From NCBI GenBank assembly GCA_914767885.1, contig CAJZBQ010000043.1, forward strand, positions 729,969 through 793,968: DNA of 64,000 nt. Reading direction: 5' to 3'. The notes below the pieces were generated by a model that was given only the letters and a program-made list of their open reading frames with translations, had not been told where the DNA came from and did not search any database. The stretch is from Blepharisma stoltei. Lineage: Eukaryota; Ciliophora; Heterotrichea; Heterotrichida; Blepharismidae. Position 1 is the stretch's first letter. Each line of letters opens with the position of its first letter. The translations under genes and the position numbers were made by a program. Shown here in pieces: positions 10,206 to 19,985 of this stretch.

Positions 10206-11413
10206 CTATATTAACTTGTAACTACAGAAAAAAATAGCTAGCTCCTCCTCTGTGAGGGAACAAAAATATGCTCGCTCACAAAGGGTTAATTTTGTTTATA
10301 TATTTTATAGTAATTTTTTTGAAATTAAAAAACCCCAATTCTCAAAGATTTTTAAATATTAATTTCTTTATGTTTTTAAAATGCAAACTGTTTAAAATTA
10401 AATATAATTCAATATAATAATTATCACTAATATCAAAATTTTTCTATTAATTTTTTTTCCCTTACGGAGGATGGGTGCTTTTACCCAAAATTAGAGATTT
10501 TTCCAATGGCTTTTTTTTCTATCACGGAGGGGGAGCAAGATACTATAGCTGGAGAATGGAAGCTTGGATCAGCCTTATCCCATCCCTCCAAAAAATTGGT
10601 CGGCATTACTTCCACTTTGGGTAAAACTGCATGATTATTGTTTGTGCTTGATTCGAAGTCGAAATCAGAAGCCTTCCTCAGCCCGCTTGATTCATATTTC
10701 TTGACGCTCAATAAACTTTCATCCTTCACATCTTGTATAGCTGGCTGCGAAATCTGCAGAATTTCATCCACGTAATAATTATAGTCCTGTATTTTGGAAT
10801 CCCCAGGCACTCCCACCAGTTTTCCAAGTTCTTTGAATTTATTATTGATATCTTTGGCATTGATGCTCATCAGAGGCTTGATTGTTTCAGCCCAAGAGCT
10901 ATATTCATCCATATAATCTGCTGATTTTGACGATAAATAAGCTTTATAAGGCGCGATGTCTTCGTTTAATTGATTTTTAACCGCAAAAGCTACATTTAGC
11001 AGCAGGTTTTGGATAGGCATAGTGTTTTCTTTTCAGTTGTACCGGTCAAGCGCAATGGCTCAAGACACGACTTCGAGCTCGTTTAATGTCAATTCTTGGA
11101 GGACTTCGTTTAAAATCCTGAATAAAAGCTGGGAACTGATTTCACCAGACGATGACAGATTGCTGGAAATCCTTCGAATTAGAAGTTGGCTCTGCTGAGA
11201 AACCCCAGTATTTAAGAAGGAAGCTCGCAAATTATTGTAAACTTCTAGCAAATCACTTTGATGTTTTGGTTTTTCTATTGCTTTTTCTTGCTTTGTGGTG
11301 GGATTTTGGGATTTAGAGAGCTCACTAAGATCTGAGTCTGGTTTTGATTTTTTCTCTGGAAGCTTTGGAGGACGTCCGCGCTTGCTGCGTTTTTTGGGAA
11401 GCTGGTCTGACAT
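10206..11413 (-). CDS. AT-hook protein
   Basis: Start ATG at 11413. Two TGA codons read as Trp (VVSWAIALDRYNWKENT) fuse what would look like two ORFs. Residues 5-20 contain the AT-hook core KRGRPPKLP within a Lys-rich tract, which binds the minor groove of AT-rich DNA; the rest is helical with no known domain. The C-terminus is interrupted by a MITE-like insert (10235-10545): after SPAI the frame would run into the insert, and excision gives a short end FFCSYKLI, stop 10206-10208, total 298 residues. Probably nuclear. The C-terminal join is inference. Confidence 0.7.
10235..10545. mobile_element. MITE-like IES (311 bp)
   Basis: Ends resemble the others of this family: CTCCTCCTCTGTGAGGGAAC at the left and TATCACGGAGGGGGAGC at the right, with a subterminal hairpin of the same motif near 10241-10288 and an AT-rich core containing TTATCACTAATATCAAAA. 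TA at 10235-10236 and 10546-10547. It lies in the 3' end of the AT-hook gene. The outermost 8-10 bp are more diverged than in intergenic copies. Confidence 0.75.
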
Positions 11414-11877
11414 TGAGTAGGCAGCTAAATATTATTGAAATTAGGAAATGGACATTTTGAAGACTCATAAGCCATTTAAAAGTAGCTAAATAGAAACCAT
11501 TAATGACAGCAAAAATCGTTGAACTGGATAGCAGAAACTGAAATTCAGTTTCCAAGAAAAAATAAATAAAAAAATATAAATTAGTAAAAAGTAAAATCAA
11601 GCATTTAATATCCAATGAGACAGATTTTAAGCTTGCTAATAATCATTTTTAATACTCAAATAAGCATTTTCCATATATACTCTACCTCCTATTTAATAAT
11701 AAAACACTTTTTGTTAAAATAAATTATTTAAAATATTTTTTTTATTGAATAGACTAAAAATCTAATAAATTTTTAAAAAAATATTTTAAGAATTGTTGCT
11801 ATCAAGTAGGGGGAATAAGAAATATCTTACAAAACCCAGGAGATAATTTACTATAAAGTGTGTCGAATAAATGTAAA
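11414..11877. other. Divergent intergenic region, AT-rich
   Basis: 464 bp between the AT-hook gene and the bZIP gene, which diverge. AT-rich, no ORF with coding character, no repeat of the families described here. Confidence 0.5.
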
Positions 11878-13100
11878 ATGGAGTGAAATTTAGACTCCCA
11901 TGTTTTAGGCGATGACATTTTTCTTTCGTTTCTCAATGTGCAAGAGCCTTTCTTTGATGCGAACCACAACTTCATAGCACCTCGGAAAGAAAAAGAAATA
12001 GAAACTCACAAACCAATTCCAGACGCCAAGAGACTGAGAAGGCTGGCAAAAAATAGACTTTCTGCCAGAAACACGAGAAACAGGAAAAAGCAAAATCTAC
12101 AGTACTTGGAATCAAGGGTCGCAAGCCTAACTGAAGAGGTGGAAAGCTTAAGGCAAGAAGCACGCGATGATGACAAAATAAGTGATGAGGTTTCAGAGCA
12201 ATTAAGATCTGAGAGACAGATGAGGTTTGCCCAGCTAAAAACGCTTTTAGAAACTGAAGGACATGATGAACAAATCCAAGAAACGATAGACACACTCCGC
12301 ATCAAAATGGGCGTTGATGGTGTAGAGCGTCAAGGGTACATAGAATACGTTATGCGGCAAATATCCAGCATATTCGTACCAGAACTGCTAACTTCCCCCT
12401 CTGAGCATCAAAAAAATTTCACTTGCTTAAGGGGATTTCTTTTAAAATTTTAATTTAAAGGATCCCAGTCCGAAAAAATGTTAAGAAAGATTAACTTAAT
12501 TTGTAAAATATATGTTTTAAATGCAAACTGCTTAAAATTTAACAAATTATTTAGAGATTTCATTATAATAATTATTACTTATGTATCAAAATATTTTGTA
12601 AACAATTTAATGTTGCACAGAGGCTTTTTTCCCAATGTTTTGTTCGCTCACGGAGGGGAAGGGAGTAAAAAGCTTACTCAATGTTGTCTCAAACAGAGGT
12701 ATTATTTTAATGATTTCCCCTTCTATAACCCCAGAGCAGCTGCAAAACGCAGAAGCCCACTTGCAAGCCATTGAAGCAAAAAAAGAATCTGGCAATATAA
12801 AAAACTAATGAATTTTTTTCGAATATGATTTTAGAAATTTTAAATAAAATACTATTACTTTTATAGGAAATAATTTATCAGATAGAAAGTTTTCACGCTT
12901 GCCCAAAAGAAGCTTACGACAGCTGCTTAAAAAATCTAAAAAGAATTCAAAAATGCTTACTCAGGAGGACTGGGCACCTCCAAAGCATAATTGATACCAT
13001 TGCAACGATGCTAACACCGAGACAACAAGCAGCTCTTCTCATTAGGCTGAATGATTCTGGGGCATTATTAGATCCATTTGACAAGGGTGTTAATTACTAA
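11878..13100 (+). CDS. bZIP transcription factor
   Basis: ATG 11878 followed by a TGA read as Trp (MEWNLDSH); starts further downstream lack an ATG in frame. The basic region RLRRLAKNRLSARNTRNRKK fits the bZIP N-x7-R signature, followed by a leucine-zipper heptad run (LQYLESRVASLTEEVESL). Two inserts are removed: a MITE-like IES (12389-12665, joins VPELL to KSLLNVV) and a 73 bp IES (12798-12870, joins ESGNI to IYQIESF). The restored protein has 290 residues with a helical C-terminal domain (TPRQQAALLIRLND). DNA-binding dimer by family; targets unknown. It converges with the START-like gene with only 4 bp between stops. Confidence 0.88.
12389..12665. mobile_element. MITE-like IES in bZIP gene (277 bp)
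   Basis: TA at 12389-12390 and 12666-12667. Left end TAACTTCCCCCTCTGAG, right end GCTCACGGAGGGGAAGGGAGTA. The core has the family block TTTCATTATAATAATTATTACTTATG. Excision is in frame and without it the bZIP frame ends inside the element. Confidence 0.85.
12798..12870. other. Short IES in bZIP gene (73 bp)
   Basis: TA at 12798-12799 and 12871-12872. Contains an in-frame TAA; removal joins two halves of the C-terminal helical domain. Same length as the IES in the kinase gene (20371-20443). Confidence 0.8.
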
Positions 13101-13104
13101 TTTT

Positions 13105-13563
13105 TTAATTAGCTAAAGTAGTAGCCATAGCATGGAGAGCTTCAAGCTTCTTATATTTGCAGTCCATGATGGTGTTGGCGGTCGCGTCGTTTGAAAAGTC
13201 GGTTTCCCAGGTAAGAAAAGTTTTATTAGTCAATGTTTCTTTGAAAAGGCGAATTGTGTTCACGTAAGAGTAAGAGTGAGCGGCAGGGTCAGCAGTGATA
13301 AGTTCGTAAACAATTGTTCTCTTAATGTCGCTAATTTCTAGAATGTTGACTGTCCAATGAGAGCCATCTGTATAGGTCATTTGCACTGTGGCTCCAACTT
13401 TTCCAGCTTCACCTTCATGCCAAGCTACATTGGACACCCAGGATGGGCAAAGAGTATGGAAAGCTAAGCTACGAATGTGAGTCCAGACATTATCAACTGG
13501 TGCATTGAAGATAGCTGACTCAAATTGATGACTTGCTGATACCACTAAACTTTCTGTCGCCAT
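13105..13563 (-). CDS. START/SRPBCC-fold protein
   Basis: 152 residues. The pattern FNAPVDNVWTHIRSL, a central GAGKVGATVQMTYTDG type strand region and a C-terminal helix (NTIMDCKYKKLEALHAM) match the Bet v 1 / polyketide cyclase (SRPBCC) fold, which binds a small hydrophobic ligand. The charged loop and the LTWETDF strand are typical. No catalytic function is implied. Cytosolic. Confidence 0.75.
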   Translation of the reverse strand: MATESLVVSASHQFESAIFNAPVDNVWTHIRSLAFHTLCPSWVSNVAWHEGEAGKVGATVQMTYTDGSHWTVNILEISDIKRTIVYELITADPAAHSYSYVNTIRLFKETLTNKTFLTWETDFSNDATANTIMDCKYKKLEALHAMATTLAN

Positions 13564-13689
13564 TATTATTTATTAGGAATCCTTGTGATGGATAATGTTT
13601 GCTTATTATACTGCCCATAGCTAGTTTTCTATACAACAGTCACAAATTCTCATGTTCAACTTAACTTACCTATTATTGAAATCTTTAAA

Positions 13690-14856
13690 TTAGCTATCCT
13701 GCTCCTCTTCTTCAATATCATTATGACTTAAAATCAAATCAATCCTGTCCAGCTGCAAAATCTTGGAAAACCTTTTCTCAAACTTCACCAGGATATCTTG
13801 GTCGTCCAAGCTGTCTTCCAGCTTTACCTTACTCCATAGCAAAAACTGGTAGCTTTTGTCAAGTCCCATTTCTTGTCCATCACAAAACGCGTTCCAAATT
13901 TCTTCTTTTTCTTTAAACTCATTAGGTCTAAACAAATAAGGAGGAAAAGATGTGCTGTGATAAAACTCCTGGATGTCAGGATAATACAGTTCGTTATAAT
14001 TTGAAGTCGTATCGTCTAAATTTAGCAGCAAAATTCCTCCGCTGGTTAATGCGTCAGCTACAACTCCTCGGACTGCTGATCTGACGCTTTCTTTTCCTTC
14101 TTCTTTTTTCATCTGGGCTAAGCCTTTGAGATCAAGCTCAAAAACTTGCTTGTTGAGCCTTCGCAAAGCGTCAAAAATTTCGCTTTTTTTCAGGAAGGAC
14201 TGTTGGGTCGTTAGAATTATCCCAATTCTGCCAGAGGAGTCGACTTTAGCTAAGGCCTCGCCGAGTTTTTGTAGGTTGGGAATTCTGTGGAGCTTGACTT
14301 CAGTTTTTTGGAGGTCAAGCCTTTTTATGGTCTTTTTCTTGTGAGATTCTTGGAGCTTGATTTCTTCTTGGAGTTGCTCTTCTTCTAAAAAAGGATTTAC
14401 GGCGAGATCTTTGTGCAGATAATAATTGGCGTTGAAAAGTCCTTGCAGCTTGAACCCATTACTATGAGAAAAACTCCCAGAGCCTTCCATGCGGTCTTGT
14501 TTCCATTCTCCTTCATATTTTCTCCCATCTTTCCATTGATAAGTTCCTTGTCCGTGGCGTTTATCATTGTGCATTTTGCCTTGATATAAGTCTCCGTTAG
14601 GAAAAATGCACAGTCCTTGGCCAGTTCTCTTATCATTTTTCCATTCCCCTTCATATTTGCATAAAACCTCTGAAGCATTCGTCATGAATAGCTGAATCCC
14701 AAAGCCATGCCTTACTTTTCTAAGCGTGGCTTTCTCTTCAGGTGTTAAATTTTCTTCTAGTGCAATATCTCCTGATGGCTTTATGTAGCCGACTTCTCCA
14801 TAATAAATGCTTTGATCTTTTAGCTGGAAGCATTTTCAGTTACTTTTAGCAAACAT
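13690..14856 (-). CDS. MORN-repeat protein
   Basis: The frame starts at ATG 14856 and includes a TGA (Trp) seven codons in (AKSNWKCFQL); product 388 residues. Residues about 66-130 hold three MORN repeats (YEGEWKNDKRTGQG, YQGKMHNDKRHGQGTY, YEGEWKQDRMEGSGSF), which bind lipids or act as scaffold. The rest is a mixed helix/strand region (GRIGIILTTQQSFLKKSEIF, GGILLLNLDDT) reminiscent of a nucleotide-type Rossmann segment, without a P-loop. An adenylate kinase-like or P-loop relative is possible but not shown. It lies 32 bp downstream of the TIP41-like gene on the same strand. Confidence 0.85.
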
Positions 14857-14888
14857 TTAAATATTAATATTCTAAGTAGTCCTTAAAG

Positions 14889-15987
14889 CTAAATTTTAGT
14901 GGCAAAAATTGATATAAAAATATCATTGAAATAGATTTTATATGAGTTAAATATGAAAAAAGGGTAATTAAAGAAATTGGGATAGACTATATCGCTTTGA
15001 TAAGGATCAATTAGTCACTGTGGAGAAATATCGAAGCCACTGGACCGAAGCGCATCAAAATCAGCTTCTTTTAGCTGAAATTCTCTTAAGATCTTCCTTT
15101 CTGAGAATTTGTGAAAAATTTGAGTATCTATGATTCTGACTATTACATGATCTACTCGGAGATAAGACCTTATGAGTGCGAAAAAGCAGTCTTCCATGCA
15201 ACGAATTCTGAAATTGAAGCGGGAGTGTCCGTTGTCGTTTAGCTCGTCCTCATAGAGCAAAATGTCTGTGCTTCATAGGATTGGGTTATCAACTCCTAGC
15301 ATTTCTAAAGGGATATTTTCATTGGTTTCTCTAAACTTTAGATCAATTTGAGGAGACAAGTCAATTTGTAATAGTTCGCCTTTATAAGGTGAAGAATATG
15401 TTCAATCGCACCCTGGATCAAATTCTTTTGCTTGGATTTGTATTCTTTATTCTATAAATTATCATAATATTTTTCCCAAATTGTGATTTAAGAAAAAATT
15501 CCCTGATAAAAAATAAAAATACCAAAAAATTCTAATAGCATTGATAAATTATAACTCAAAAACTAAATTATTTATTATTCGCTTCTGATTTCCATATAAA
15601 AGCTTAATTCTCCGAATTTATAATGAAAAGATATAGAGAATCAGCTTCATTAAAAAGGGAGTCTTTTGGCAAAGTTTTATTTGCCCAAGATCCTGAATGA
15701 TGGACCCTAACTGGCTCTGGAATTACGTTAATATGATCATAGTAAAGCTCTCCTTCAGTTTGCAGCTTTTGCATTCTTAAGCTCAAGCTGCACATGTTCA
15801 AAGCGCCTTCTGGGTCAATTCTATAAGCAACCTTGCTTTCAGAATTCTTAAAACACACATAACTTTTCGTTACAATATCAGGGATCTTAATGCCTAACCT
15901 TGCACCCAACGCGCTTAGCTCATCTGTTTTCATATAATTTCCATGAAAAACCTCTATATCCCACGATCCAGCCCTATATGTTTCCAT
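14889..15987 (-). CDS. TIP41-like (TIPRL) protein
   Basis: Two coding blocks separated by a short AT-rich stretch. The upstream block (15987-15604) begins METYRAGSWDIEVFHG and reads like the TIP41 N-terminus (W-x-I, then LGIKIPDIVTKSYVCF and DPEGALNM). The downstream block contains the TIP41 core: CDWTYSSPYKGEL, NPILWSTDILLYEDELND, FALIRSYLRVDHV, RIIDTQIFHKF, with three TGA as Trp. TIP41 proteins bind PP2A-type phosphatase catalytic subunits in TOR signalling. Joining the blocks by removing a 178 bp insert gives 306 residues, but leaves about 50 residues between N-terminal and core domains that have no match in usual TIP41. Either this is a lineage insert or the exact join differs. Confidence 0.75.
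15441..15618. other. Probable IES in TIP41-like gene (178 bp)
   Basis: TA at 15441-15442 and 15619-15620. Excision joins LYLFII to QIQAKEFDPGCDW in frame. AT-rich, no clear inverted repeats. The assignment depends on both blocks belonging to one gene. Confidence 0.5.
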
Positions 15988-16089
15988 TTAATTAATTTAT
16001 ATGCCCAATTAATTCCCAGTTTTATTTATTTTAGCTGAAAGGTTAGGCCTGTAATGAGAAGTGATGAGATCAATGTTTTGCGTAATATT

Positions 16090-16426
16090 ATAAATCCCTA
16101 ACATTTGAGGATAATTAATATGGTAGCTATTTATGTCCTTGACGGCTTGGCTCAAAGCAAGTGGAGGATTCATGATAAAGTATCAATTATCCGGCTAATT
16201 TTGGACCATGGCTTTTTGCTCCGAGCTCCAGAGGCATGGCCTCTTTTACCTGGGTGTATCCAATCCTCGTGGATTATAGACAAAAGTTATCAGGCCTACC
16301 GGTGCCTCTGCAACTGATGGCGAAATGATGAAGGGGTTTTTCTAACGCATTGATGCTCTTGGGATCGCATTGCACGCTCTGTCCATAGAGAAGACCACTG
16401 CTCCAAATAAAGGTATAGTTTTCTCT
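16090..16426. repeat. GC-rich structured element
   Basis: About 330 bp of GC-richer sequence in an AT-rich intergenic region. It shares order and several blocks with the IES at 31525-32027 (a CATGG ... CTCC.GAGC.CC ... CATG block at about 16207-16238, followed by a GG.TATC motif). The trailing piece at 16800-16850 (CATCAAATCTAGAAGACTTT) also resembles the end of that IES (CATCAAATCTGAATGATTTT), so one element may have been split by the MITE at 16427. No ORF. Confidence 0.5.
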
Positions 16427-16785
16427 TACTCCCCCCCTCCGTGAGTGAAATAAAACCATTAGAAAAATCCCTATTTTTTGTCAAAAACTCACCCTCAATC
16501 AGTGAACAAAAATTTTTTTAATAAAAAAAATTGATATATAAGTGATAATTAGTATAATGAAATCTCGAGCTAATTTTGTTTAATGTCTAAACAAACAAAT
16601 TGCGTTTTAAAAAACATAAACTTTATAAATTAAATTAATATTTGCTTCCCATTTTTTGCAAATTAGAATTTTTTTAAAATTTCGAAAAATTTTGTTTATA
16701 TAAAATTTATATTTAAATTTTTAAAAAAAAATTAATCCCCTCCATGAGTGAACAAAATTTTTTGTTCACTCACGGAGGGGGGGAG
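16427..16785. mobile_element. MITE-like element (359 bp)
   Basis: TA at 16427-16428 and 16786-16787. Left end CTCCCCCCCTCCGTGAGTGA, right end a perfect inverted copy, and a subterminal hairpin (CTCCATGAGTGAACAAAATT...CACTCACGGAG, 16739-16779). AT-rich core. Intergenic, inside the structured element above. Confidence 0.85.
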
Positions 16786-16854
16786 TAAGTGAGAAAGTGG
16801 CGTTAGCCAAAGTGTGAAGAGTCATCAAATCTAGAAGACTTTAATAAATTTAAA

Positions 16855-17879
16855 TTAAGTTAACATTTGAGGGCCAGATTTCCAAGCATAGTCAGCCCCT
16901 GTATATCCCCACCAATCCCAACACCCTGCTGGATTAACCACCTGCTGTGCAAGTACTTGAGGATAAATAATTACAATGCTGTTAGACTCTGCCCAAGTAT
17001 TTAATCCAGAATTTCTAACAAATGCGTTTCCAATAGCGCCATAGTTCATGTCACAGCCATGCAGAGCAACATGGACCTTGCAGTTGGGGTTATATAAGCA
17101 GCTCCAAGGCTGATAAATCCAGCCATATGTGACCATTCCGCTGTCAAAGCTTGATACAAATTCTGACTGATCAAATGTATAAAAATTAGAAAAGTTCATG
17201 GTCACAGGAGCATTTAAAGTCCCATAAAGCTGCTTAAGGATGTATCCTGCTGCATCATATTGGCAGTTGCTTAAATAAGGAGCTCCAAGATACCAGCAAG
17301 GATTTCCATATCCATTAGTAACCCACGAATTTTCAGCTGCGACGTCAAAGGTGGAGTTTATTTTGTAGGCATTCACGAAATTTGAAAAATATTGCTGGGT
17401 CTTTTTACCCTTTCTCTAATAAATTTACAACAATTTTATTACATATGGTCCACAATTTATATAAAATACCATGAATTCCTTATTTATACAGTAAATTATT
17501 TATATAGCCTAAGAATAACTGTATCTTGATGGACTTCAGTATCAAGTGATCCAGAGAAAAGCCAAATGTTATCTTGTGCTATATTATGGACATCATCAAT
17601 GTTGTCTAATGAAGCCATATCTTTGGTATATTGAACCAAAGCGTCTACATTGATCAGATATGAAGAAAGCATACAAGCTGTTTTGCTCGTGACTTCAGAT
17701 CCTTGTGCACAGTAATAAGGGGCCGCTGCAAAAGCACCTACACCTGTTACAACTGAAGAGTAAGCGACATCTAGCTGTATCGCCATATTCCCACCTGCCC
17801 CAACACCTGAAGTTGTGAATTTTTGTTGCGCAAACGAAATTGCGAGGATTGAAAGGAAAAGAAAACTTTTCTTCACCAT
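16855..17879 (-). CDS. PHB-depolymerase-like secreted esterase
   Basis: Start ATG 17879 gives a signal peptide (MVKKSFLFLSILAISFAQQ). A 104 bp IES (17406-17509) is removed, joining HQDTVIL to KKTQQYFSNFVN; product 306 residues. Family blocks: GVGAGGNMAIQLDVAYSS, AAAPYYCAQGS, WLFSGSLDTEVHQDTV (Asp region), CKVHVALHGCDMNYGAIG (the His/oxyanion block) and GCWDWWGY. In the lipase box the expected Ser of G-x-S-x-G is Gly (GVGAG). Cys-rich secreted alpha/beta hydrolase; whether it is active is doubtful. Confidence 0.85.
17406..17509. other. IES in esterase gene (104 bp)
   Basis: TA at 17406-17407 and 17510-17511. AT-rich, contains several stops in all frames. Removal restores the depolymerase frame without loss of family-conserved residues. 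Confidence 0.8.
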
Positions 17880-18224
17880 TTTATAAGAGATTTTCAAAAG
17901 AACTGACAAAAGGAAGAAGTTAATTGCTATCATTCTGAGAAAATTAGTAATTAAAGACCCAAACAAAATAAATACAAAAATAATTTCTTTTTATTTAAAA
18001 ATCATACTTTTTCCACAAAATTAATATAGAAATAGACTCATTGTACATTTCTCTATGATTACCTGAATATTTCATATCTTCTCTTCATTATTAATTTAAA
18101 TTAGCTAAATCTTCTTAAAAATTCCCAAAATTTCTCTCTATCCATGCTGCTTCTTTCTATATCACTGCTCCCTTTTCTCTTACAGATATTCTAAATCTTT
18201 CTAATCATTATTGGCTAATATAAA
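17880..18224. other. Divergent promoter region
   Basis: 345 bp AT-rich region between the divergent esterase and mitochondrial-protein genes. Pyrimidine-rich tracts near 18100-18200. No further feature seen. Confidence 0.5.
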
Positions 18225-18965
18225 ATGTTACGCAGCGTAGTAGCCTCATCGCTACGTCGGTTCAGCACAGTTAGCCCATATTACGAAGAGCATTATCAAT
18301 ACATCGGCAACCCAAGTCAAGAGGAGTTCCAAAAATTCATGTTAGGAGAGCGCAAGGCCTTAGTCCAAGACACTACAGTATTTAAGCCAAAAGAACAGAT
18401 CGAGTTCAACAGAACCGGTGAACTCCTCCTCTACGAAGCCGAGCCATTCCGCCTCAAAGACGTCCTTACTCCTTACCCTTACTCCGTGTGGTCCTGGTCA
18501 ATGCCTTCTTTCCTCTACATGTACTTTGCAAATCCTTTTGGCCTGCTCTGGCTGCAAAACGACCTATTCCTGCTCGCTGGCCTTTGGTGCTGGTATCCTC
18601 AAGTAGAATACGTGTTTAACCTCAGATACTGCATTAGCAGGCTTTGGCTGCTGAGAGGTGGAAAGGTCCTAAAAGTTGAGCACTCAAATGTGACAGGCTA
18701 CAGGTGGAAATCATGGATTTTTATTGACGAAATCAACCTGCTGACTGAAGATAAAAAAAGACTGGAGCCTGAAAAAGGCTTAAAAGCTAATATTTTAGAT
18801 GAAAATAAGCAGCTCAAGGCAGAAACCCATATTCAGGTTGACAACTTTGTAGATGTGGGGAGAAATATGCAGGACCATGTTCTGGTCCTCTGCAAGGATG
18901 GACAAGTCCATAGCCCAGAAATTTTGGAGGCTGTGCTAAAGGGGTTCGAAGTTGGTTACTCATAA
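18225..18965 (+). CDS. Mitochondrial membrane protein, unknown
   Basis: 246 residues. The N-terminus MLRSVVASSLRRFSTVS is a typical amphipathic, Arg-rich mitochondrial presequence. Residues about 84-130 are very hydrophobic with many Trp and Tyr (VWSWSMPSFLYMYFANPFG, then LWLQNDLFLLAGLWCWY), giving two membrane spans, followed by a soluble C-terminal domain. The arrangement recalls TMEM70/TMEM186-type inner-membrane proteins or a ciliate-specific respiratory subunit, but no motif decides. Tightly GC-rich compared with its spacers. Confidence 0.75.
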   Translation: MLRSVVASSLRRFSTVSPYYEEHYQYIGNPSQEEFQKFMLGERKALVQDTTVFKPKEQIEFNRTGELLLYEAEPFRLKDVLTPYPYSVWSWSMPSFLYMYFANPFGLLWLQNDLFLLAGLWCWYPQVEYVFNLRYCISRLWLLRGGKVLKVEHSNVTGYRWKSWIFIDEINLLTEDKKRLEPEKGLKANILDENKQLKAETHIQVDNFVDVGRNMQDHVLVLCKDGQVHSPEILEAVLKGFEVGYS

Positions 18966-19210
18966 CTCGTTTTTCATTTTTAAAAATGCTTATTAGCATT
19001 TTCAGAAAAATTTTTGATAGTCAGGCATTTGATCTTTAAATTTTGATCAAATTTCCCAAAAGAAGGGAAAAATTGGCTGCCGAAGTTGATACAACCAACT
19101 TCAGGATCAACACTCTTCATACGGAAAGATGGTTGGAGCCTAATACTAACTCTTAAATGGGTAACCTATAATGAGGTTTCTTAAATTGGCTTATTAATAA
19201 TTTTAAAGAA
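18966..19210. other. Intergenic, GC-richer segment 19070-19170
   Basis: After an AT-rich start with a hairpin (AAAAATGCTTATTAGCATTTT), 19070-19170 contains GAAGTTG...CAACTTC and a stretch without coding frame. It may be another IES of the structured kind, but no gene is interrupted here so the ends cannot be set. Confidence 0.35.
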
Positions 19211-19924
19211 ATGTCAAACGAATTTTACCAGAGGTATCATCGATTATTTTTTGAAGACGACTCAGAACCTATTTCAATGCAATATTTCTTGTCAAAAAAT
19301 CCGAAAAATAGGATAAATCTGAAGCCGAGCACAGATATTTTGAGTTTAGCTCAAGAGTTCGAGATAATTCCAAAAGATGTGACACAAATAGAGCCGGCGC
19401 AGCCAAAGTTTAAGCAGATTTCAGCGATAGAGGCACAGCCAGTTTCAAAAGCTGCTGTGAAATTGCCTTTTTCTGAGAGTCCTGCTTTTCAAGCAAAACC
19501 TACTTTTCAGCCTGCAGCGATGTCTCCGCCGAAACGTATAATAGAATATCAGCCTCAGCCAGATAACACTGGAGAAGTTTTCAAATCAATGTATACGAAA
19601 CAGCCACTTAATATCCAATCTCCCACTTTTCAGCCTCAGCCTCCTCAGCAGCAAGCTTATGAATCTACAAGAAACAATATCTTCCCTGATCAGCCGCTAC
19701 GACCTCAGTCTAAGCCAATTTCCCCTTATCAAACTGCCTTAAATCGGAGGAAAGATGCTAATTCTCATCCCAAAAAAAATTATAAAAAGCCGTATGTTAA
19801 AAAAAAATATAAAAATAGAAACTTTTATAGCCTAAAGGATAAGAAGAATAATGAATACAGAAAAGAACGCCTAAGAGAGCTTCTCTCAATGGACAAAGTG
19901 CCTCTAGGTAAACTTAACAAGTAA
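19211..19924 (+). CDS. Gln/Pro-rich basic protein, unknown
   Basis: 237 residues. Low complexity: residues 75-180 are rich in Gln, Pro and Ser (AFQAKPTFQPAAMSPPKR, FQPQPPQQQAYES) with repeated TFQP motifs, and the C-terminus is Lys/Tyr-rich (KKNYKKPYVKKKYKNRNF). No known domain. Ends 61 bp before the kinase ATG on the same strand. Nucleic-acid binding is a guess from the basic tail. Confidence 0.7.
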   Translation: MSNEFYQRYHRLFFEDDSEPISMQYFLSKNPKNRINLKPSTDILSLAQEFEIIPKDVTQIEPAQPKFKQISAIEAQPVSKAAVKLPFSESPAFQAKPTFQPAAMSPPKRIIEYQPQPDNTGEVFKSMYTKQPLNIQSPTFQPQPPQQQAYESTRNNIFPDQPLRPQSKPISPYQTALNRRKDANSHPKKNYKKPYVKKKYKNRNFYSLKDKKNNEYRKERLRELLSMDKVPLGKLNK

Positions 19925-19985
19925 ATTTGTATATAATTGATTTATTTATCTTTAAATATAAGTTACCATTATTAGGAACAAAATA

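Noticed and set aside
11938-12453. bZIP start at 11938
   Set aside because: That codon is GTG; an in-frame ATG exists at 11878 with a TGA (Trp) between.
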